A DNA stretch of 64,000 nucleotides, from assembly GCF_000447295.1 (NCBI RefSeq), contig NZ_KE650771.1:939151-1003150 (forward strand), written 5' to 3'. The stretch is from Fischerella sp. PCC 9431. Lineage in GTDB: Bacteria; Cyanobacteriota; Cyanobacteriia; Cyanobacteriales; Nostocaceae. The position numbers and the translations under genes are program-made. Positions 53,317-63,766 of this stretch are shown piece by piece; position 1 is the first letter of the stretch; every line of letters starts with the position of its first letter. Below the pieces are notes generated by a model, which ran no database searches, was not told the origin of the DNA, and saw nothing but the letters and a program-made list of their open reading frames with translations.

Positions 53317-56300
53317 TCACTCCACAGGACGTATAATCGTCGGCGAAGCTGGTTGCTCTGGCTGGAAGATAGCAGCAAATCCTTTTTCTAAAGTGTCTGC
53401 CATCACAATTCGATTTTCGTAGGCAACAATGACTGTGACAAATGTTGGCAAACTATTGTATTCTGCTTCTAAATATAAAGGTTCAACATATAAAAGAGAT
53501 TGTTCAATCGGAATTACTAAAAGATTTCCTTGAACTACTTTTGAACCTTCACGGTTCCACAGAGTAATCTTTTGAGAAATTACCGGATCTTGGTTGATTA
53601 ATGCTTCAATTTGTTGAGTTCCGTAGACTAATAATTGTTTCGGAAATTCATATAGTAATAATTTGCCGTAGTTCTGACCGTCAGAACGTGCTGCCAACCA
53701 AGCAATCAAATTTGCACGTTGGTTGGGCTTAAAAGGTAACAGTAAAATGAATTCTTCCGTTTGTGCTTGTGGCAATTTCATGATCAGGTAGTATGGTTCT
53801 ACCGATTGCTGTTCGTTACCATAAATTTCTGTCGGTATTTCCCATAAATCTTCCCGGTTGTAAAACACCTGTGGATCAATCATGTGATAAGTCAGCAGGC
53901 GTTGTGATTGAATGCTAAAAAAATCTCCTGGGTAGCGAATATGACTCCGAAGGGCAGCTGGCATAGTTTCCAGGGGTTTGAGCATTCGAGGAAAAATATT
54001 TCCTAGAGTTGTGATTACTGGATCTGTGGGGTCAGCAACATAGAAATCTACTGTGCCATTGTAAGCATCAACAACTACTTTAACGGAATTACGAATGTAA
54101 TTAAATGGATTTTGACCAGGATCAGAATAGGGATAGCGATCGCTTGTGGTGTAAGCGTCAATGATCCAGTAAAGATTTGTTGGTTGACCTGTAACAGTTG
54201 TCCCTCCACCATGTGCAGCAACTAAGTAGGGGTCACTGTCAAAACGTAAAAAAGGCGCGATCGCTTCTACTCTTTCTCGAATATTGCGACGAAATAATAA
54301 TTTAGTTTCAGGATTAAAGTTGCGCGTCAGCAGCATTTGCCAATCTTTGAGATATTCAGCAAACAACAACCGTCGCCACATTGCACCAATAGAAATCCCA
54401 CCCTGCCCATCGTAGACGTTATAGACATTCTCGTTACCACTGGGATAATCTAATTCTTGGGTTTTTGTCCCAGTCATCACATAAGTATTAGTAATTTCCC
54501 CGTAATAAATGCGTGGTTGGGTAATAGGAATACTGGCACGAATTTCTGCTGTGGTGATTTGTAAAGCTCCTTGACTATCTGTATCTTCAACACCAATATC
54601 TTTAACGTAGTAATATGGTAATCCACCGGGACCAACAAGATTTACCGGACTAAGTGTAAAACCATAACCATGAGTATAAATTAAATGCTGGTTAATCCAA
54701 GTCTGCGCCTGCTGCGGAACATCACCATAATCTAATTCTCTCGCTGCGATAATGGTTTGTTGATATTCTGTTGTTTTATTTTGAACGTTTTGTAATAACG
54801 TATAGCGGTCAATATCAGCACCAGGAAACTTGTAATATGGTCGAATTTGTTGCAACTGACGATTTGTTTGCAACAAAGGACGAGTATCCCACAAACGGAT
54901 ATTACCAATTGTTTGCTCATTAGCCCTTAAATCAGCTGCGGTCAGTTGACCTTGTGGATCAAAAGTTTCTGCATCGATCGCATCTAATTTAAATGCTTTG
55001 CGGGTCAACGCAATAGTACGAGCAATATATGGTTTTTCCTGGGCTAATTCATTTGGTTGGACAACTAGGTGCTGTACAATTGTGGGCAACATTTCCCCAG
55101 AAACTGCTGCTACTACTAGATACAATACGAGCAAGTAGACTAGTTGCCGTGGAAAGGGAATTGGTCTTAATCTGGTTTTTTTTCGTCTAGATAAAATATA
55201 TATGCGCCACAGCAAGTAAAATGCGATCGCGACCGCCAATAAACTCAGTCCAGTGTAAATTGGTAACTGTGCCTTAACTTCAGTGTAGCTAGCACCAAAA
55301 TTAAAGCCACGCTTAGAATATAAAAGTTCGTAGCGTAACAACCAATAATGCAAGCCTATTACCAGCATCAGTAGACTTGTCAAAGCGTTTAAATGAAGTC
55401 GCTGCGGTACAGAAAATCCTGGAAACCACCCCTCACTCAAACTGTTAGACGAACGCAAATAAATTAATGTTACAGAAGCGATACTGTATAAAAAAATTCC
55501 TAACAACCAAAATCTTAGTAACTCCCAAATTGGTAGAGAAAATATATAAAAACTAATATCTTGGTTAAAAAGAGGGTCTGTACTGTTAAAACTTGTAGGT
55601 TGGAAATACTGTAAAACTGTCACCCAACGTGCTGATAGCAAAAACGCTAATAGCAAGCTAATCAGTACGGCGATCACTTTTAATAAAAACTGATGGTTAA
55701 TTAAAATCGCGCTTACCACAACCAAAAACAAACCTGTGTTGACAACAGGTAAGCGGATTTCTGCGGAGTAAAAAAGTTTAAAAAATGACTGTAATTGCAG
55801 TGGTAGTTGCCAGGATAAACTAAAGAGTTTGATATTGACAAACCACAAGTCAAAAACTCTCTGGGTGTAATAAATCAGAGTTAATCCTGCTAAAGCACTC
55901 AATCCTAAAACTGCTGGGAGGAGTAGTTGTAGCTTCAGATTAGAAGACGCGAAGATCGAAAGACGTGGTGAAGTTTCAGAAGACACGGAGGTAGAAAGAC
56001 GTGGTGACGCGGAGAATCTTTCATTTATACTCCTCGCGTCCCTCTGTCCCCATTTTCCCACCTCCTCGCGTTTCCATCTCCTGATCTTCTCAGAGTGGTA
56101 CTTGAGACGATTGGCTATAACTAAATTCCCTAGTAAAAAACTGATCGAGACCAAAAAAGCGATCGCCCACAACCCCACTTGTGTCTGTAAGCGCAACAGA
56201 AATTCTTGTAAATATCCAACTTCATCAAACCAAAGAATTTCCGCAACCAGATATGAGGCTAATTCCAACAATAGCCACAAACCTAATACCAGCGCAATGA

Positions 56301-56319
56301 CTCGAAAAAGCCGTTTCAT
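53317..56319 (-). CDS. UPF0182 family membrane protein (COG1615)
   Basis: About 1000 residues. Seven or so N-terminal spans (from [17 protein letters not shown] to [16 protein letters not shown]) are followed by a large extracytoplasmic domain with family blocks [55 protein letters not shown] and [14 protein letters not shown]. Function is not established. Starts at ATG 56319 (MKRLFRV); the frame continues 24 codons upstream through the G-rich repeat and should be cut there. An in-frame repeat insert lies in the first cytoplasmic or linker loop (about residues 76-126). ATG 56319 has a poor ribosome-binding site. Confidence 0.9.
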   Translation of the reverse strand: MKRLFRVIALVLGLWLLLELASYLVAEILWFDEVGYLQEFLLRLQTQVGLWAIAFLVSISFLLGNLVIANRLKYHSEKIRRWKREEVGKWGQRDARSINERFSASPRLSTSVSSETSPRLSIFASSNLKLQLLLPAVLGLSALAGLTLIYYTQRVFDLWFVNIKLFSLSWQLPLQLQSFFKLFYSAEIRLPVVNTGLFLVVVSAILINHQFLLKVIAVLISLLLAFLLSARWVTVLQYFQPTSFNSTDPLFNQDISFYIFSLPIWELLRFWLLGIFLYSIASVTLIYLRSSNSLSEGWFPGFSVPQRLHLNALTSLLMLVIGLHYWLLRYELLYSKRGFNFGASYTEVKAQLPIYTGLSLLAVAIAFYLLWRIYILSRRKKTRLRPIPFPRQLVYLLVLYLVVAAVSGEMLPTIVQHLVVQPNELAQEKPYIARTIALTRKAFKLDAIDAETFDPQGQLTAADLRANEQTIGNIRLWDTRPLLQTNRQLQQIRPYYKFPGADIDRYTLLQNVQNKTTEYQQTIIAARELDYGDVPQQAQTWINQHLIYTHGYGFTLSPVNLVGPGGLPYYYVKDIGVEDTDSQGALQITTAEIRASIPITQPRIYYGEITNTYVMTGTKTQELDYPSGNENVYNVYDGQGGISIGAMWRRLLFAEYLKDWQMLLTRNFNPETKLLFRRNIRERVEAIAPFLRFDSDPYLVAAHGGGTTVTGQPTNLYWIIDAYTTSDRYPYSDPGQNPFNYIRNSVKVVVDAYNGTVDFYVADPTDPVITTLGNIFPRMLKPLETMPAALRSHIRYPGDFFSIQSQRLLTYHMIDPQVFYNREDLWEIPTEIYGNEQQSVEPYYLIMKLPQAQTEEFILLLPFKPNQRANLIAWLAARSDGQNYGKLLLYEFPKQLLVYGTQQIEALINQDPVISQKITLWNREGSKVVQGNLLVIPIEQSLLYVEPLYLEAEYNSLPTFVTVIVAYENRIVMADTLEKGFAAIFQPEQPASPTIIRPVE
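55942..56092. repeat. Repeat element inserted in frame inside the UPF0182 gene
   Basis: GACACGGAGGTAG, GACGTGGTGACGCGGAG and the converse CTCGCGTCCCTCTGTCC words, with outer GAAGATC/GATCTTC ends. It encodes a Ser/Arg-rich segment (e.g. [19 protein letters not shown]) in a loop between spans. Same word set as the elements in cyaC and the ABC exporter. Confidence 0.8.
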
Positions 56320-56324
56320 ATGAG

Positions 56325-56487
56325 GAATCGGGGATAGGGGATCGGGGATCGGGGATAGGGGATCGGGGATCGGGGATTGGGCATTGGGCATTGGGCATTG
56401 GGCATTGGTCTATTCTCCCCGCACCCTGCTCCCTGTCCCTTGTCCCCGATCCCCGATTCCCTATCCCCTATCCCTTATCCCCGTTCC
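56325..56487. repeat. Heptamer arrays between UPF0182 and hemA
   Basis: GGGATCG/GGGATAG units (56331-56385), four GGGCATT units (56377-56406), then the opposite C-rich arm TCCCCGATCCCCGATTCCC and CCTATCCCTTATCCCC. The two arms can pair, making a large hairpin in the spacer. Confidence 0.85.
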
Positions 56488-57774
56488 CTAACTAAATTGC
56501 TCTCCTACATCTAGGTTAAATAACATTTGCAGCGATTGCATACAACGGCGTCTGGCATCTACATCTTGTTGCGCTCGCAGTTGTACCATTGGGTCATGTA
56601 AAATTTTGTTAACGATACCTCGTGTTAAAGCCTCGATTACTTCTTGTTGTTTTTCGCCAAATTCTGAACCCAAACGGGACAAAGCTTTTTCTAGTTCTTG
56701 TTCTCGAATGGTTTCAATTTTATTGCGTAGACAACTAATTGTGGTGACAGTTTCAAGCGATCGCCACCAAACATCAAAAGCTTCGACTTCTTCTTCTAAA
56801 AGTCCTTCAGCTTCTTGAGCCATTTTACGACGGCTTTCGTGGTTTTGGGCGACCACGGCTTTCAAATCATCGACGTTAAACGCTTTGACGTTTGCTAATT
56901 CGTTAACATCTGCATGAACGTTGCGCGGGACGGAAATATCAATTAACATCAGCGCCCGACTGGTTTCTAAGACAATTTCTAATTTGGCACGATCCAAAAT
57001 TGGCTCAGTAGCAGACGTACTTGTAAATACTAAATCACTTTCGTAAATTACTGACATCATTTCCGAAAGTGGATGAGTTTGGATATTATGTTCGGAGAAA
57101 GTTTTTGCTAATTCTTCTGCTCTACTAACAGAGCGATTTAAAATACAAATTTTGCCAGCACCTTTAGAAACTAGGTGTTGCACTAACAAGCGCGACATTT
57201 TGCCAGCACCTAGTATCGCCACTCGACAAGCAGCGAGATTTTCTATTTTCATCTGCGCCAATTCTACAGCCGCAGAACTAATAGAAACTGCACCAGTACC
57301 AATACTAGTTTCAGTACGTACCCGCTTACCAGCCGTAATCGCTTGTTTAAATAATCGATTCAAAATAGTTTTTATACCGTTGTATTGCTGTCCTAGCTTA
57401 TGAGTATTTTTTACTTGGGCAAGAATTTGACCTTCACCAAGTACCAAGCTATCTAAACCAGCAGCAACCCGCATCAAATGCATCACAGCATCTTGATGAA
57501 GCAAAACAAACAGGTGTTGGCGTAGGGATGTCACAGCTATTTTGCTGTGTTCCGAGAGAAATTGTGTGACTTCTCGAACACCCTGCTCACTTTCTTCGGT
57601 GACAATGTAAATTTCTAAACGGTTACAAGTGCTGAGGATGGTAACTTCATCAATATGAGGATAGCTAAGTAGGTGTGCGATCGCACCTTCGGTTTGTGGT
57701 TCTGCAATACTCAGCTTTTCCCGGACTTCAACTGGGGCTGTTTTATGGCTTAACCCCACTACTGCTATATTCAT
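56488..57774 (-). CDS. hemA: Glutamyl-tRNA reductase
   Basis: 428 residues; first committed step of tetrapyrrole (haem and chlorophyll) synthesis, reducing Glu-tRNA to glutamate-1-semialdehyde. Catalytic Cys50 in [14 protein letters not shown] fold [11 protein letters not shown] near 190; [13 protein letters not shown]-terminal helical dimerisation region ([13 protein letters not shown]). Length is typical. It lies downstream of glpX on the same strand with a 185-base spacer containing a repeat palindrome; glpX-hemA neighbourhood is conserved in Anabaena, so co-transcription is plausible. ATG 57774 has a weak ribosome-binding site. Confidence 0.96.
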   Translation of the reverse strand: MNIAVVGLSHKTAPVEVREKLSIAEPQTEGAIAHLLSYPHIDEVTILSTCNRLEIYIVTEESEQGVREVTQFLSEHSKIAVTSLRQHLFVLLHQDAVMHLMRVAAGLDSLVLGEGQILAQVKNTHKLGQQYNGIKTILNRLFKQAITAGKRVRTETSIGTGAVSISSAAVELAQMKIENLAACRVAILGAGKMSRLLVQHLVSKGAGKICILNRSVSRAEELAKTFSEHNIQTHPLSEMMSVIYESDLVFTSTSATEPILDRAKLEIVLETSRALMLIDISVPRNVHADVNELANVKAFNVDDLKAVVAQNHESRRKMAQEAEGLLEEEVEAFDVWWRSLETVTTISCLRNKIETIREQELEKALSRLGSEFGEKQQEVIEALTRGIVNKILHDPMVQLRAQQDVDARRRCMQSLQMLFNLDVGEQFS

Positions 57775-57799
57775 TTGCTAAATCGTATTTACTAATTGG

Positions 57800-57955
57800 G
57801 AATATGGGGATAGGGGAGCGGGGATTGGGGATTGGGGAAAAGGGAGATATTCTGACACGGGGATACGGAGATGTAATTAAAAATCTCTCCGTGTCTTCTG
57901 CTCACCGCGTCACCGCGTCTCTTCCCGATCCCTGATCCCCTATCCCCGATCACTC
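57800..57955. repeat. Nested palindromic element between glpX and hemA
   Basis: Outer arms GGGGATAGGGGAGCGGGGATTGGGG and CCGATCCCTGATCCCC with CTATCCCC; inner arms GACACGGGGATACGGAGATG and ATCTCTCCGTGTC around an AT-rich centre; then CTCACCGCGTCACCGCGTC. This is the fullest intergenic copy of the element also found inside three coding regions. In the glpX-hemA transcript it could form a long hairpin. Confidence 0.85.
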
Positions 57956-57959
57956 AAAA

Positions 57960-58997
57960 TTAGTGCAACTGCAATGTCTTGGGTTCTTCAAACATGTGGA
58001 TGGTGTCCACAAAGCGAGCTGTTTTTGATTGGTTGGAAATTACCAAGCTTTGAGTTCTTGCACCGCCGTTGAAGAAACGGACGCCTTGCATGAGATTACC
58101 AGAGGTAATACCGCAAGCAGCGAACAAGACTGTTTCACCGGATGCCAGTTCATCAGCATCATAGACCTTATCTGGGTCGTTAATATTCATGGACTTCAAC
58201 CGTTCGATGTTAGCTTCTTTGCTTTCGCCGATCAAACCAGTCTTGACTATTGCTGGATCATAGATTAACTGACCTTGGAAGTGTCCACCCAAGGCGCGCA
58301 TAGCCGCAGCAGAAATCACACCTTCAGGAGCCGCACCAATGCCCATGAGAGCATGAATATTGGTTCCAGCAAAACCACAGGATAAGGCTGCACCCACATC
58401 ACCATCAGAAATGAGTTGGACTCTGGCTCCTGCTTCTCGGATTTCTTTGATCAGGTCGTTGTGGCGTTCACGCTTCATTACCACTACAACAAGTTCTTCA
58501 ATTGATCTATCTAGACATTCAGATAGAATTTTCAAATTTTCAGTGGCAGACTTGTTGATGTCAACTTTGCCCTTAGCAGCTGGGGGAGCAGCTAGCTTCT
58601 TCATGTAGAAGTCAGGAGCCGCAAACAAACCACCTTTTTGGGAAATTGCCAATACTGCCATTGAGCCTGGTTGACCGTAAGCCACAAGGTTAGTACCTTC
58701 ACAAGGGTCAACAGCGATATCAATTTCAATTAGTTCATCTGGGTTACAAAAATCCTTAGCATCTGGACGGCTACAGATACCGACTTCTTCTCCAATGTAA
58801 AGCATAGGAGCATCATCGCGTTCGCCTTCCCCAATGACAATACGACCGCGCATATAAATTTTGTTCATCCGCTCCCGCATGGCTTCTACAGCCACTTCGT
58901 CTGCGGTGTTTTTTTCGCCCTTACCCATCCAACGAGCAGAAGCGATCGCAGCTTGCTCAACTACCTCAATAATTTCTAACCCAAGAGTATTTTCCAC
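57960..58997 (-). CDS. glpX: Class II fructose-1,6-/sedoheptulose-1,7-bisphosphatase
   Basis: 345 residues, the cyanobacterial GlpX-type FBPase/SBPase that removes a phosphate from both Calvin-cycle bisphosphates. Seen: [35 protein letters not shown] (metal-binding E-G-E-R-D-D), [10 protein letters not shown] and [21 protein letters not shown]. Start GTG 58997, with GAGAGGG eight bases upstream. The leader AGAGGGCAGACTCT closely matches that of gap2. Followed by hemA. Confidence 0.95.
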   Translation of the reverse strand: MENTLGLEIIEVVEQAAIASARWMGKGEKNTADEVAVEAMRERMNKIYMRGRIVIGEGERDDAPMLYIGEEVGICSRPDAKDFCNPDELIEIDIAVDPCEGTNLVAYGQPGSMAVLAISQKGGLFAAPDFYMKKLAAPPAAKGKVDINKSATENLKILSECLDRSIEELVVVVMKRERHNDLIKEIREAGARVQLISDGDVGAALSCGFAGTNIHALMGIGAAPEGVISAAAMRALGGHFQGQLIYDPAIVKTGLIGESKEANIERLKSMNINDPDKVYDADELASGETVLFAACGITSGNLMQGVRFFNGGARTQSLVISNQSKTARFVDTIHMFEEPKTLQLH

Positions 58998-59424
58998 AGA
59001 GTCTGCCCTCTCGATAGCTTGATTTTGCGACTTTTCATCAGGTGATTTCAGTTTTACAGTCTACCAAAGGGCGGATACCCGTGGAAAATACTCTCTGCCC
59101 CAGCCTTTGTTAAATTTTGTAATTTATGTATAAAAAATGGTATTGTAGCACTTCGGTAACACTTAAGTATTGCTAGTGTGTAGTTTAGTAAAACTAAAAG
59201 TTGAAGTATCTAACCAAAAATCAAATTTTTTACTTGGAAAATTAAATTTTTACACTTAAATTATCTATTGCTTTTAATAGAAAAAGAAGAAATCGGCACA
59301 TCGCTAAGTGACTTGCCACGTTACATATACCGTTTATCTTCTGAATATCGAAAAGCAATCGGTCGGCGTTGAGAAATAATGTTTAAACTAGAGATTAATT
59401 ACAAAATCTATTTAAGCAACAAAT
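58998..59424. other. Divergent intergenic region of glpX and grxC
   Basis: 427 AT-rich bases that should hold both promoters. Besides the glpX leader (58998-59012) no motif, repeat or small gene is evident. Confidence 0.45.
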
Positions 59425-59739
59425 ATGCTCAACTTCATCAATTCTCTTTTAAACCGTCATCCAGAAAATATTAAAGCCAATGTAGAGATATATACTTGGC
59501 AAACTTGCCCTTACTGCATTCGTGCCAAGATGTTGCTGTGGTGGAAAGGGGTTCAATTCACAGAATATAAAATCGACGGTAACGAAACAGCTAGAACAGC
59601 AATGGCAGAACGCGCAAATGGACGTCGTACTGTGCCACAGATTTTTATTAATAATCAACATGTTGGCGGCTGTGATGACTTATATGAGTTGGATACAAAA
59701 GGTCAACTCGACACTCTTTTAGCCCAACCAGCGCTTTAA
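59425..59739 (+). CDS. grxC: Glutaredoxin 3
   Basis: 104 residues. Redox motif CPYC (Cys28, Cys31) after TWQT; glutathione-binding RRTVPQIFINNQHVGG with cis-Pro, then GCDDLYEL. Dithiol class. A 17-residue N-terminal extension precedes the thioredoxin fold. Uses glutathione kept reduced by Gor (also in this window) to reduce protein and mixed disulfides. Weak ribosome-binding site. Confidence 0.93.
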   Translation: MLNFINSLLNRHPENIKANVEIYTWQTCPYCIRAKMLLWWKGVQFTEYKIDGNETARTAMAERANGRRTVPQIFINNQHVGGCDDLYELDTKGQLDTLLAQPAL

Positions 59740-59758
59740 TCTAAAAGTGTTTTGATAG

Positions 59759-59815
59759 GTTTGTAGTAAGCACTTTAGTGCTTGAAATTTGAGGACTTTG
59801 GTCTTCACTACAAAC
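59759..59815. repeat. Palindromic repeat, GTTTGTAGT family
   Basis: Outer arms GTTTGTAGTAAG and CTTCACTACAAAC; inner GCACTTTAGTGC palindrome (59770-59781) and a second arm GAGGACTTTGGTCTTC. Relative of the perfect inverted repeat at 37345-37393 and of the 16-base palindrome at 23877. Confidence 0.75.
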
Positions 59816-59913
59816 TTATTATATGGAGAACTTACATATCCAGTTGACTCTCTCATAGTAATAATTTAGATAGTTTGACTAGGTTTACCAAGAAGAAAGG
59901 GATTAAAATATAG

Positions 59914-60120
59914 ATGGACAGCTCTAACAAAATTGATACAACAATTACTGAGTCCGAAATGCTGTCAAAACTTGATTCTGAACAACTACTTATAGTTGCT
60001 AAATGGCTGAGACAAGAAGGCTTTACGAAGTTCGAGGAATGCTACTCTTATAAGTTTATAGATGCGCTCAACTATATGGCAGCAAGGTTGGAAACTCTCG
60101 CTGAACAGAAAGAAGCCTAA
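59914..60120 (+). CDS. Small hypothetical protein, 68 aa
   Basis: Soluble, acidic N-terminus (MDSSNKIDTTITESEML), then helical segments LIVAKWLRQEGFTKFEECYSY and ALNYMAARLETLAEQKEA. No signal or membrane span, no recognised family. GGGATT lies about 11 bases before ATG 59914. A terminator-like hairpin follows 36 bases after the stop. Confidence 0.6.
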   Translation: MDSSNKIDTTITESEMLSKLDSEQLLIVAKWLRQEGFTKFEECYSYKFIDALNYMAARLETLAEQKEA

Positions 60121-60155
60121 AAATTCATACGAGGTGTACTGAATACAAAGTCATT

Positions 60156-60180
60156 AGCCCGTGCAAACGGGCTTTGTTTG
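60156..60180 (+). terminator. Intrinsic terminator candidate
   Basis: AGCCCG (60156-60161) pairs with CGGGCT (60168-60173), loop TGCAAA, followed by TTGTTTGTG. Flanking CAAAG/CTTTG may lengthen the stem. Ends the small hypothetical gene. Confidence 0.65.
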
Positions 60181-60228
60181 TGTAGCCCTAGACCTCTAGT
60201 CTGGGGGTATTCAATTTTGGTGATCATT

Positions 60229-60714
60229 ATGTCACACATATACTCGGAATATCTTATACATCGACAGTGGATGTATCACGCTCTACAATTGGCACAAATC
60301 GCTGGTGAAAGAGGGGAAGTACCTGTTGGTGCTGTTATAATTGATTCATCAGGCAACTTGATTGCTGAAGCTGAAAATCGTAAAGAACGTGACCGAGACC
60401 CCACAGCCCATGCAGAAATCCTTGCCCTGAAAGCAGCAGCTAGCAAGTTACAAACTTGGCGTCTGAACCAATGTACTCTCTATGTTACTCTCGAACCTTG
60501 TCCGATGTGTGCAGGTGCAATTGTCCAAGCCCGTGTTGGACTGCTTGTCTATGGCGTGGACGACCCAAAAACTGGCGCCATTCGTACTGTTGTTAATATT
60601 CCCGATAGTGCGGCTTCTAATCACAGTCTACGTGTCATTGGAGGCATTTTGGAAACTGCTTGTCGCCAGCAGTTACAAACGTGGTTTGCAAATCGGCGAC
60701 ATCGCACCAAATAA
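60229..60714 (+). CDS. tadA: tRNA-specific adenosine deaminase
   Basis: 161 residues from ATG 60229 (MSHIYSEYL); the frame is open from 60178 but adds only unlikely residues that overlap the terminator. Zinc deaminase motif: HAE (His61, Glu63), then PCPMCAG (Cys91, Cys94). ERGEVPVGAVI is the conserved N-terminal loop. Converts A34 of tRNA-Arg(ACG) to inosine. Compact and of normal length. The next gene begins 115 bases later on the same strand. Confidence 0.93.
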   Translation: MSHIYSEYLIHRQWMYHALQLAQIAGERGEVPVGAVIIDSSGNLIAEAENRKERDRDPTAHAEILALKAAASKLQTWRLNQCTLYVTLEPCPMCAGAIVQARVGLLVYGVDDPKTGAIRTVVNIPDSAASNHSLRVIGGILETACRQQLQTWFANRRHRTK

Positions 60715-60829
60715 CGGACAGAGGTAAAACTGTCCAGCTGGTGCAACACAACTCTAGGAAGAAAATCTACGGTGTATTTAATTCCAATTTTTATTACTTT
60801 TCTAACCTACAGTCAGTTGCCCCGTCATC

Positions 60830-61603
60830 ATGGAACTTCACTCTTGCGAAGATCAAATCTGCCACGGAAAACTAGCCCAAACTCCAGTCACTGGTGAAAG
60901 GGCGATTTCTACTAATACCTCATGGTTATCTCCTTGGTTAACCCCTCTGGCGTATTTGTTGGGAGGTCATCTTCTACCTTTATTTTTTGGACAAATTAGA
61001 ATTACCGGACAAGAAAATATTCCTACAACAGGACCTGTGATTCTTGCGCCTACCCATCGCGCCCGTTGGGATTCACTACTGTTACCCTACGCCAGTGGTC
61101 GTTGTGTCACCGGTCGAGACTTGCGATTTATGGTGACTATTGATGAATGTCAAGGTTTACAGGGTTGGTTTGTACGGCGCTTAGGAGGTTTTCCGGTAGA
61201 TCCTCAACGCCCATCGATCGCCACTCTTCGCCATGCAGTAGAATTACTTCAGCGTGGAGAAATGTTAGTTATTTATCCCGAAGGCAATATTTTTCGTGAT
61301 GGTGAACTTCATCCTCTCAAGTCTGGAATTGCTCGTTTAGCTTTAACTGCTGAATCTAGTCACCCAGATTTAGGAGTCAAAATTTTGCCAGTTGGTATCA
61401 GCTACAGTCAACCTTATCCAGATTGGGGTACTGATGTTAGCATTCATATCGGATCTGTGATGAAAGTAGCAGACTATATCAAGGGTTCTGTAAAACAAGA
61501 TGCTAAACGTCTGACAGCTGATTTAGCAAATGCACTTGAACAATTAAGTCATCATGAATTAACAGTTAATACTCATGCGTTTGCAGAAATGCCAAATTCT
61601 TAA
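60830..61603 (+). CDS. 1-acyl-sn-glycerol-3-phosphate acyltransferase (PlsC/LPLAT family)
   Basis: 257 residues. H-x4-D motif THRARWDS (His76, Asp81); second block RFMVTIDECQG; GFPVDPQRPS; YPEGNIFRDGEL as the E-G-x motif. A hydrophobic anchor at about 35-53. The family acylates lysophosphatidic acid at the membrane. The 4th position Trp in H-R-A-R-W-D is unusual but within LPLAT variation, so acceptor specificity is uncertain. ATG 60830 has little ribosome-binding signal. Confidence 0.87.
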   Translation: MELHSCEDQICHGKLAQTPVTGERAISTNTSWLSPWLTPLAYLLGGHLLPLFFGQIRITGQENIPTTGPVILAPTHRARWDSLLLPYASGRCVTGRDLRFMVTIDECQGLQGWFVRRLGGFPVDPQRPSIATLRHAVELLQRGEMLVIYPEGNIFRDGELHPLKSGIARLALTAESSHPDLGVKILPVGISYSQPYPDWGTDVSIHIGSVMKVADYIKGSVKQDAKRLTADLANALEQLSHHELTVNTHAFAEMPNS

Positions 61604-61663
61604 TGGTTGATTGTCAATTGTCAATGGACTTTTGACTATGGACTCTGAACTCTTGACACTTGA

Positions 61664-63766
61664 TTAAATTCCCAAAATTAATTCCCAGCTATTGAGTTTC
61701 CCTATATCTTGTAGTGCGTAGTCAATTACCCATAACTGCCAACGTCCTTTGGCTGGTAAAGATAATAACTGTCTGAGGATTGGATGCGATCGCACGGTGT
61801 AAGTTGCTTGCAGTTGACTGCGACGACCTAAAGTGCGACTTTGCAATAATACTAAGTGATTATTCGGTGCTATTAAGTAAATTTCTAAATCACCTAAAAA
61901 ATCATGGGTAATGTTGACATTAATTTGAATATCTTTGACTAGGCTAGAATCGGAGATCGCGATCGCACTTTTAATTCCCTGTTTGTCATTGTCTGGAATC
62001 GCGACTTTATTGTTGTTCTCTCCTCTGACAACCCCAGTAGTAGTTAATGTGGCTGTACGAAGTTTTTGGGCTACTTGTACCGCCCGTAAAGCATTCACTT
62101 TCCCATAGCCAAACCATTGCGAATGGCCGTTCTCATCATAAGTGCCATAACGCATCTTCAATTGAGGGTCTGGTTCTAAATCAACAATCTTATCGGCGGT
62201 TTCTTCTAAAATACGTTTGACTTCTTGGGCGCTTAAGTCTGGATTCACTGACAAAATCAATGCTGCTACACCTGTAACTACGGGGGTAGCACTGGAAGTT
62301 CCACCAAAATTGCTATTAAAATCGCCTGGGTTGTAACCCGCAGCCCCTACTTGGTCTGTTGTTAATATTCCTCGCCCAGACAATGCAGTGGCGATGCTTG
62401 GTTGGGTGTACACATAACCTTGGTCTTGAAACCACATTCCTGGTAAAGCATTGTTACTAGGCGCACACACAGAAATATTTGTTCCCCAATTACTATAAGC
62501 GGCTTTTTTATTTAAACTTGTAGAAGCAGATACCGTAATCACATCAGGATGTACCGCAAAACCACTGAGCCACTTAGTATTGCCTTTAACTAAATCCTTT
62601 TGCCATCCCTGCTCATTTACAGTACCACTTACCGGACGATTGGCGTTACCTGCGGAAAAGAAAATTACACAACCTTTACCATTACGTCCTTGAGTAGCAG
62701 CGCGGGTAATAGCGGCGCGTTGGCGTAAGGAAAGGGGAAAGTAAACAGCCGATGCTCCCCAACTGCAAGAAATTATACTGGCTCCTTTGTCAATCGCCCA
62801 ATTAAAAATTTCTTCGATTGACTGATCATCTAAAAACCCTGGACTGCGAATGGGCATAAAAGCGCAACCAGGGGCAACCCCAGCAATACCCGTACCATTT
62901 TCTTCTGCTATGACTATGCCTGCACAAGCTGTACCATGACTGGCTTGTTTTTCATTTGGTAAGGGTAAAAAATCGTTTTCTTTCAAGTCTCTAGGAGCGA
63001 CAATTTTACCACTTCCTTGAAAGTCTGGATGATTTAAATCAAAAGAATCATCTACCACCGCCACGACAACCGAACGAATACCACGAGTGATATCCCACGC
63101 TTGTTCCACAGCAATATGAGAACCATTAGCTAATTGATTACCGCCGTTGTGGTTAAGATACCATTGCTGCGGGTAGAGGGGGTCACGGGGTTGATAGTGG
63201 GCTTGTTGTTCGGTGATGATGTTGGGTTCAGCAACTACAACTTCTGGTAGTGAAATTAATTGATTAGAAATTTTAATAGGATTTGCCTGTGCTTGTTCAC
63301 CGACAATGAAAACAAAAGTATTAGGAATACTAGAAACCGATTTTTGTCGGACTAAGCCGAATTTGGTAGCGATCGCATTAATTGTGGCGCTATCTACCCA
63401 AGCTGCAAATTGAATCGTAATTTGGTCACTCAGATAAACTTTGGTGCTGGGACTATCTTTGATTTGATAAACATGACTGGCGAACGCCACATTGTTAGAT
63501 TCCCGCGCTACGGACATCGCCCCTTCCAGCTGGGAAGGTGGAACAGTAAATAAGGCTAGCTGTGCTTTGGGAATATTGCAACGCCAATTGCCCCAATTTG
63601 CCTGAGATAATGCTTGGGGTGAAAGATCATCATCAGGACGAACGGTGAAGCGATCGCTCACCTTTTCTAAGATTAATTCTTCACCACCACGTTGTAAGAT
63701 AAATCCCTGGCTACTTGCAGGCATTTCTGTGGGAGGATAATCAGAGGAATTTAGGCGATCGTTCAT
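61664..63766 (-). CDS. Subtilisin-like protease with C-terminal P-domain (PrcA-like)
   Basis: About 700 residues from ATG 63766 (MNDRLNSS); an extra 16 codons to 63814 are less likely. S8 core: Asp in VVDDSFDLNHP (near 237), His in SHGTACAGIV (near 276), Asn in FSAGNANR, Ser in FGGTSSATPVV (near 491). The C-terminal about 130 residues form a proprotein-convertase P-domain (NVNITHDFLGDLEIYL, SWELIL). The layout resembles the calcium-dependent protease PrcA of Anabaena. No N-terminal signal peptide. Probably acts on cellular proteins; substrate unknown. Confidence 0.88.
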   Translation of the reverse strand: MNDRLNSSDYPPTEMPASSQGFILQRGGEELILEKVSDRFTVRPDDDLSPQALSQANWGNWRCNIPKAQLALFTVPPSQLEGAMSVARESNNVAFASHVYQIKDSPSTKVYLSDQITIQFAAWVDSATINAIATKFGLVRQKSVSSIPNTFVFIVGEQAQANPIKISNQLISLPEVVVAEPNIITEQQAHYQPRDPLYPQQWYLNHNGGNQLANGSHIAVEQAWDITRGIRSVVVAVVDDSFDLNHPDFQGSGKIVAPRDLKENDFLPLPNEKQASHGTACAGIVIAEENGTGIAGVAPGCAFMPIRSPGFLDDQSIEEIFNWAIDKGASIISCSWGASAVYFPLSLRQRAAITRAATQGRNGKGCVIFFSAGNANRPVSGTVNEQGWQKDLVKGNTKWLSGFAVHPDVITVSASTSLNKKAAYSNWGTNISVCAPSNNALPGMWFQDQGYVYTQPSIATALSGRGILTTDQVGAAGYNPGDFNSNFGGTSSATPVVTGVAALILSVNPDLSAQEVKRILEETADKIVDLEPDPQLKMRYGTYDENGHSQWFGYGKVNALRAVQVAQKLRTATLTTTGVVRGENNNKVAIPDNDKQGIKSAIAISDSSLVKDIQINVNITHDFLGDLEIYLIAPNNHLVLLQSRTLGRRSQLQATYTVRSHPILRQLLSLPAKGRWQLWVIDYALQDIGKLNSWELILGI

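Noticed and set aside
53165-53422. 85-codon plus-strand frame near the UPF0182 3' end
   Set aside because: Overlaps the C-terminus of UPF0182 antisense and has no supporting signal.
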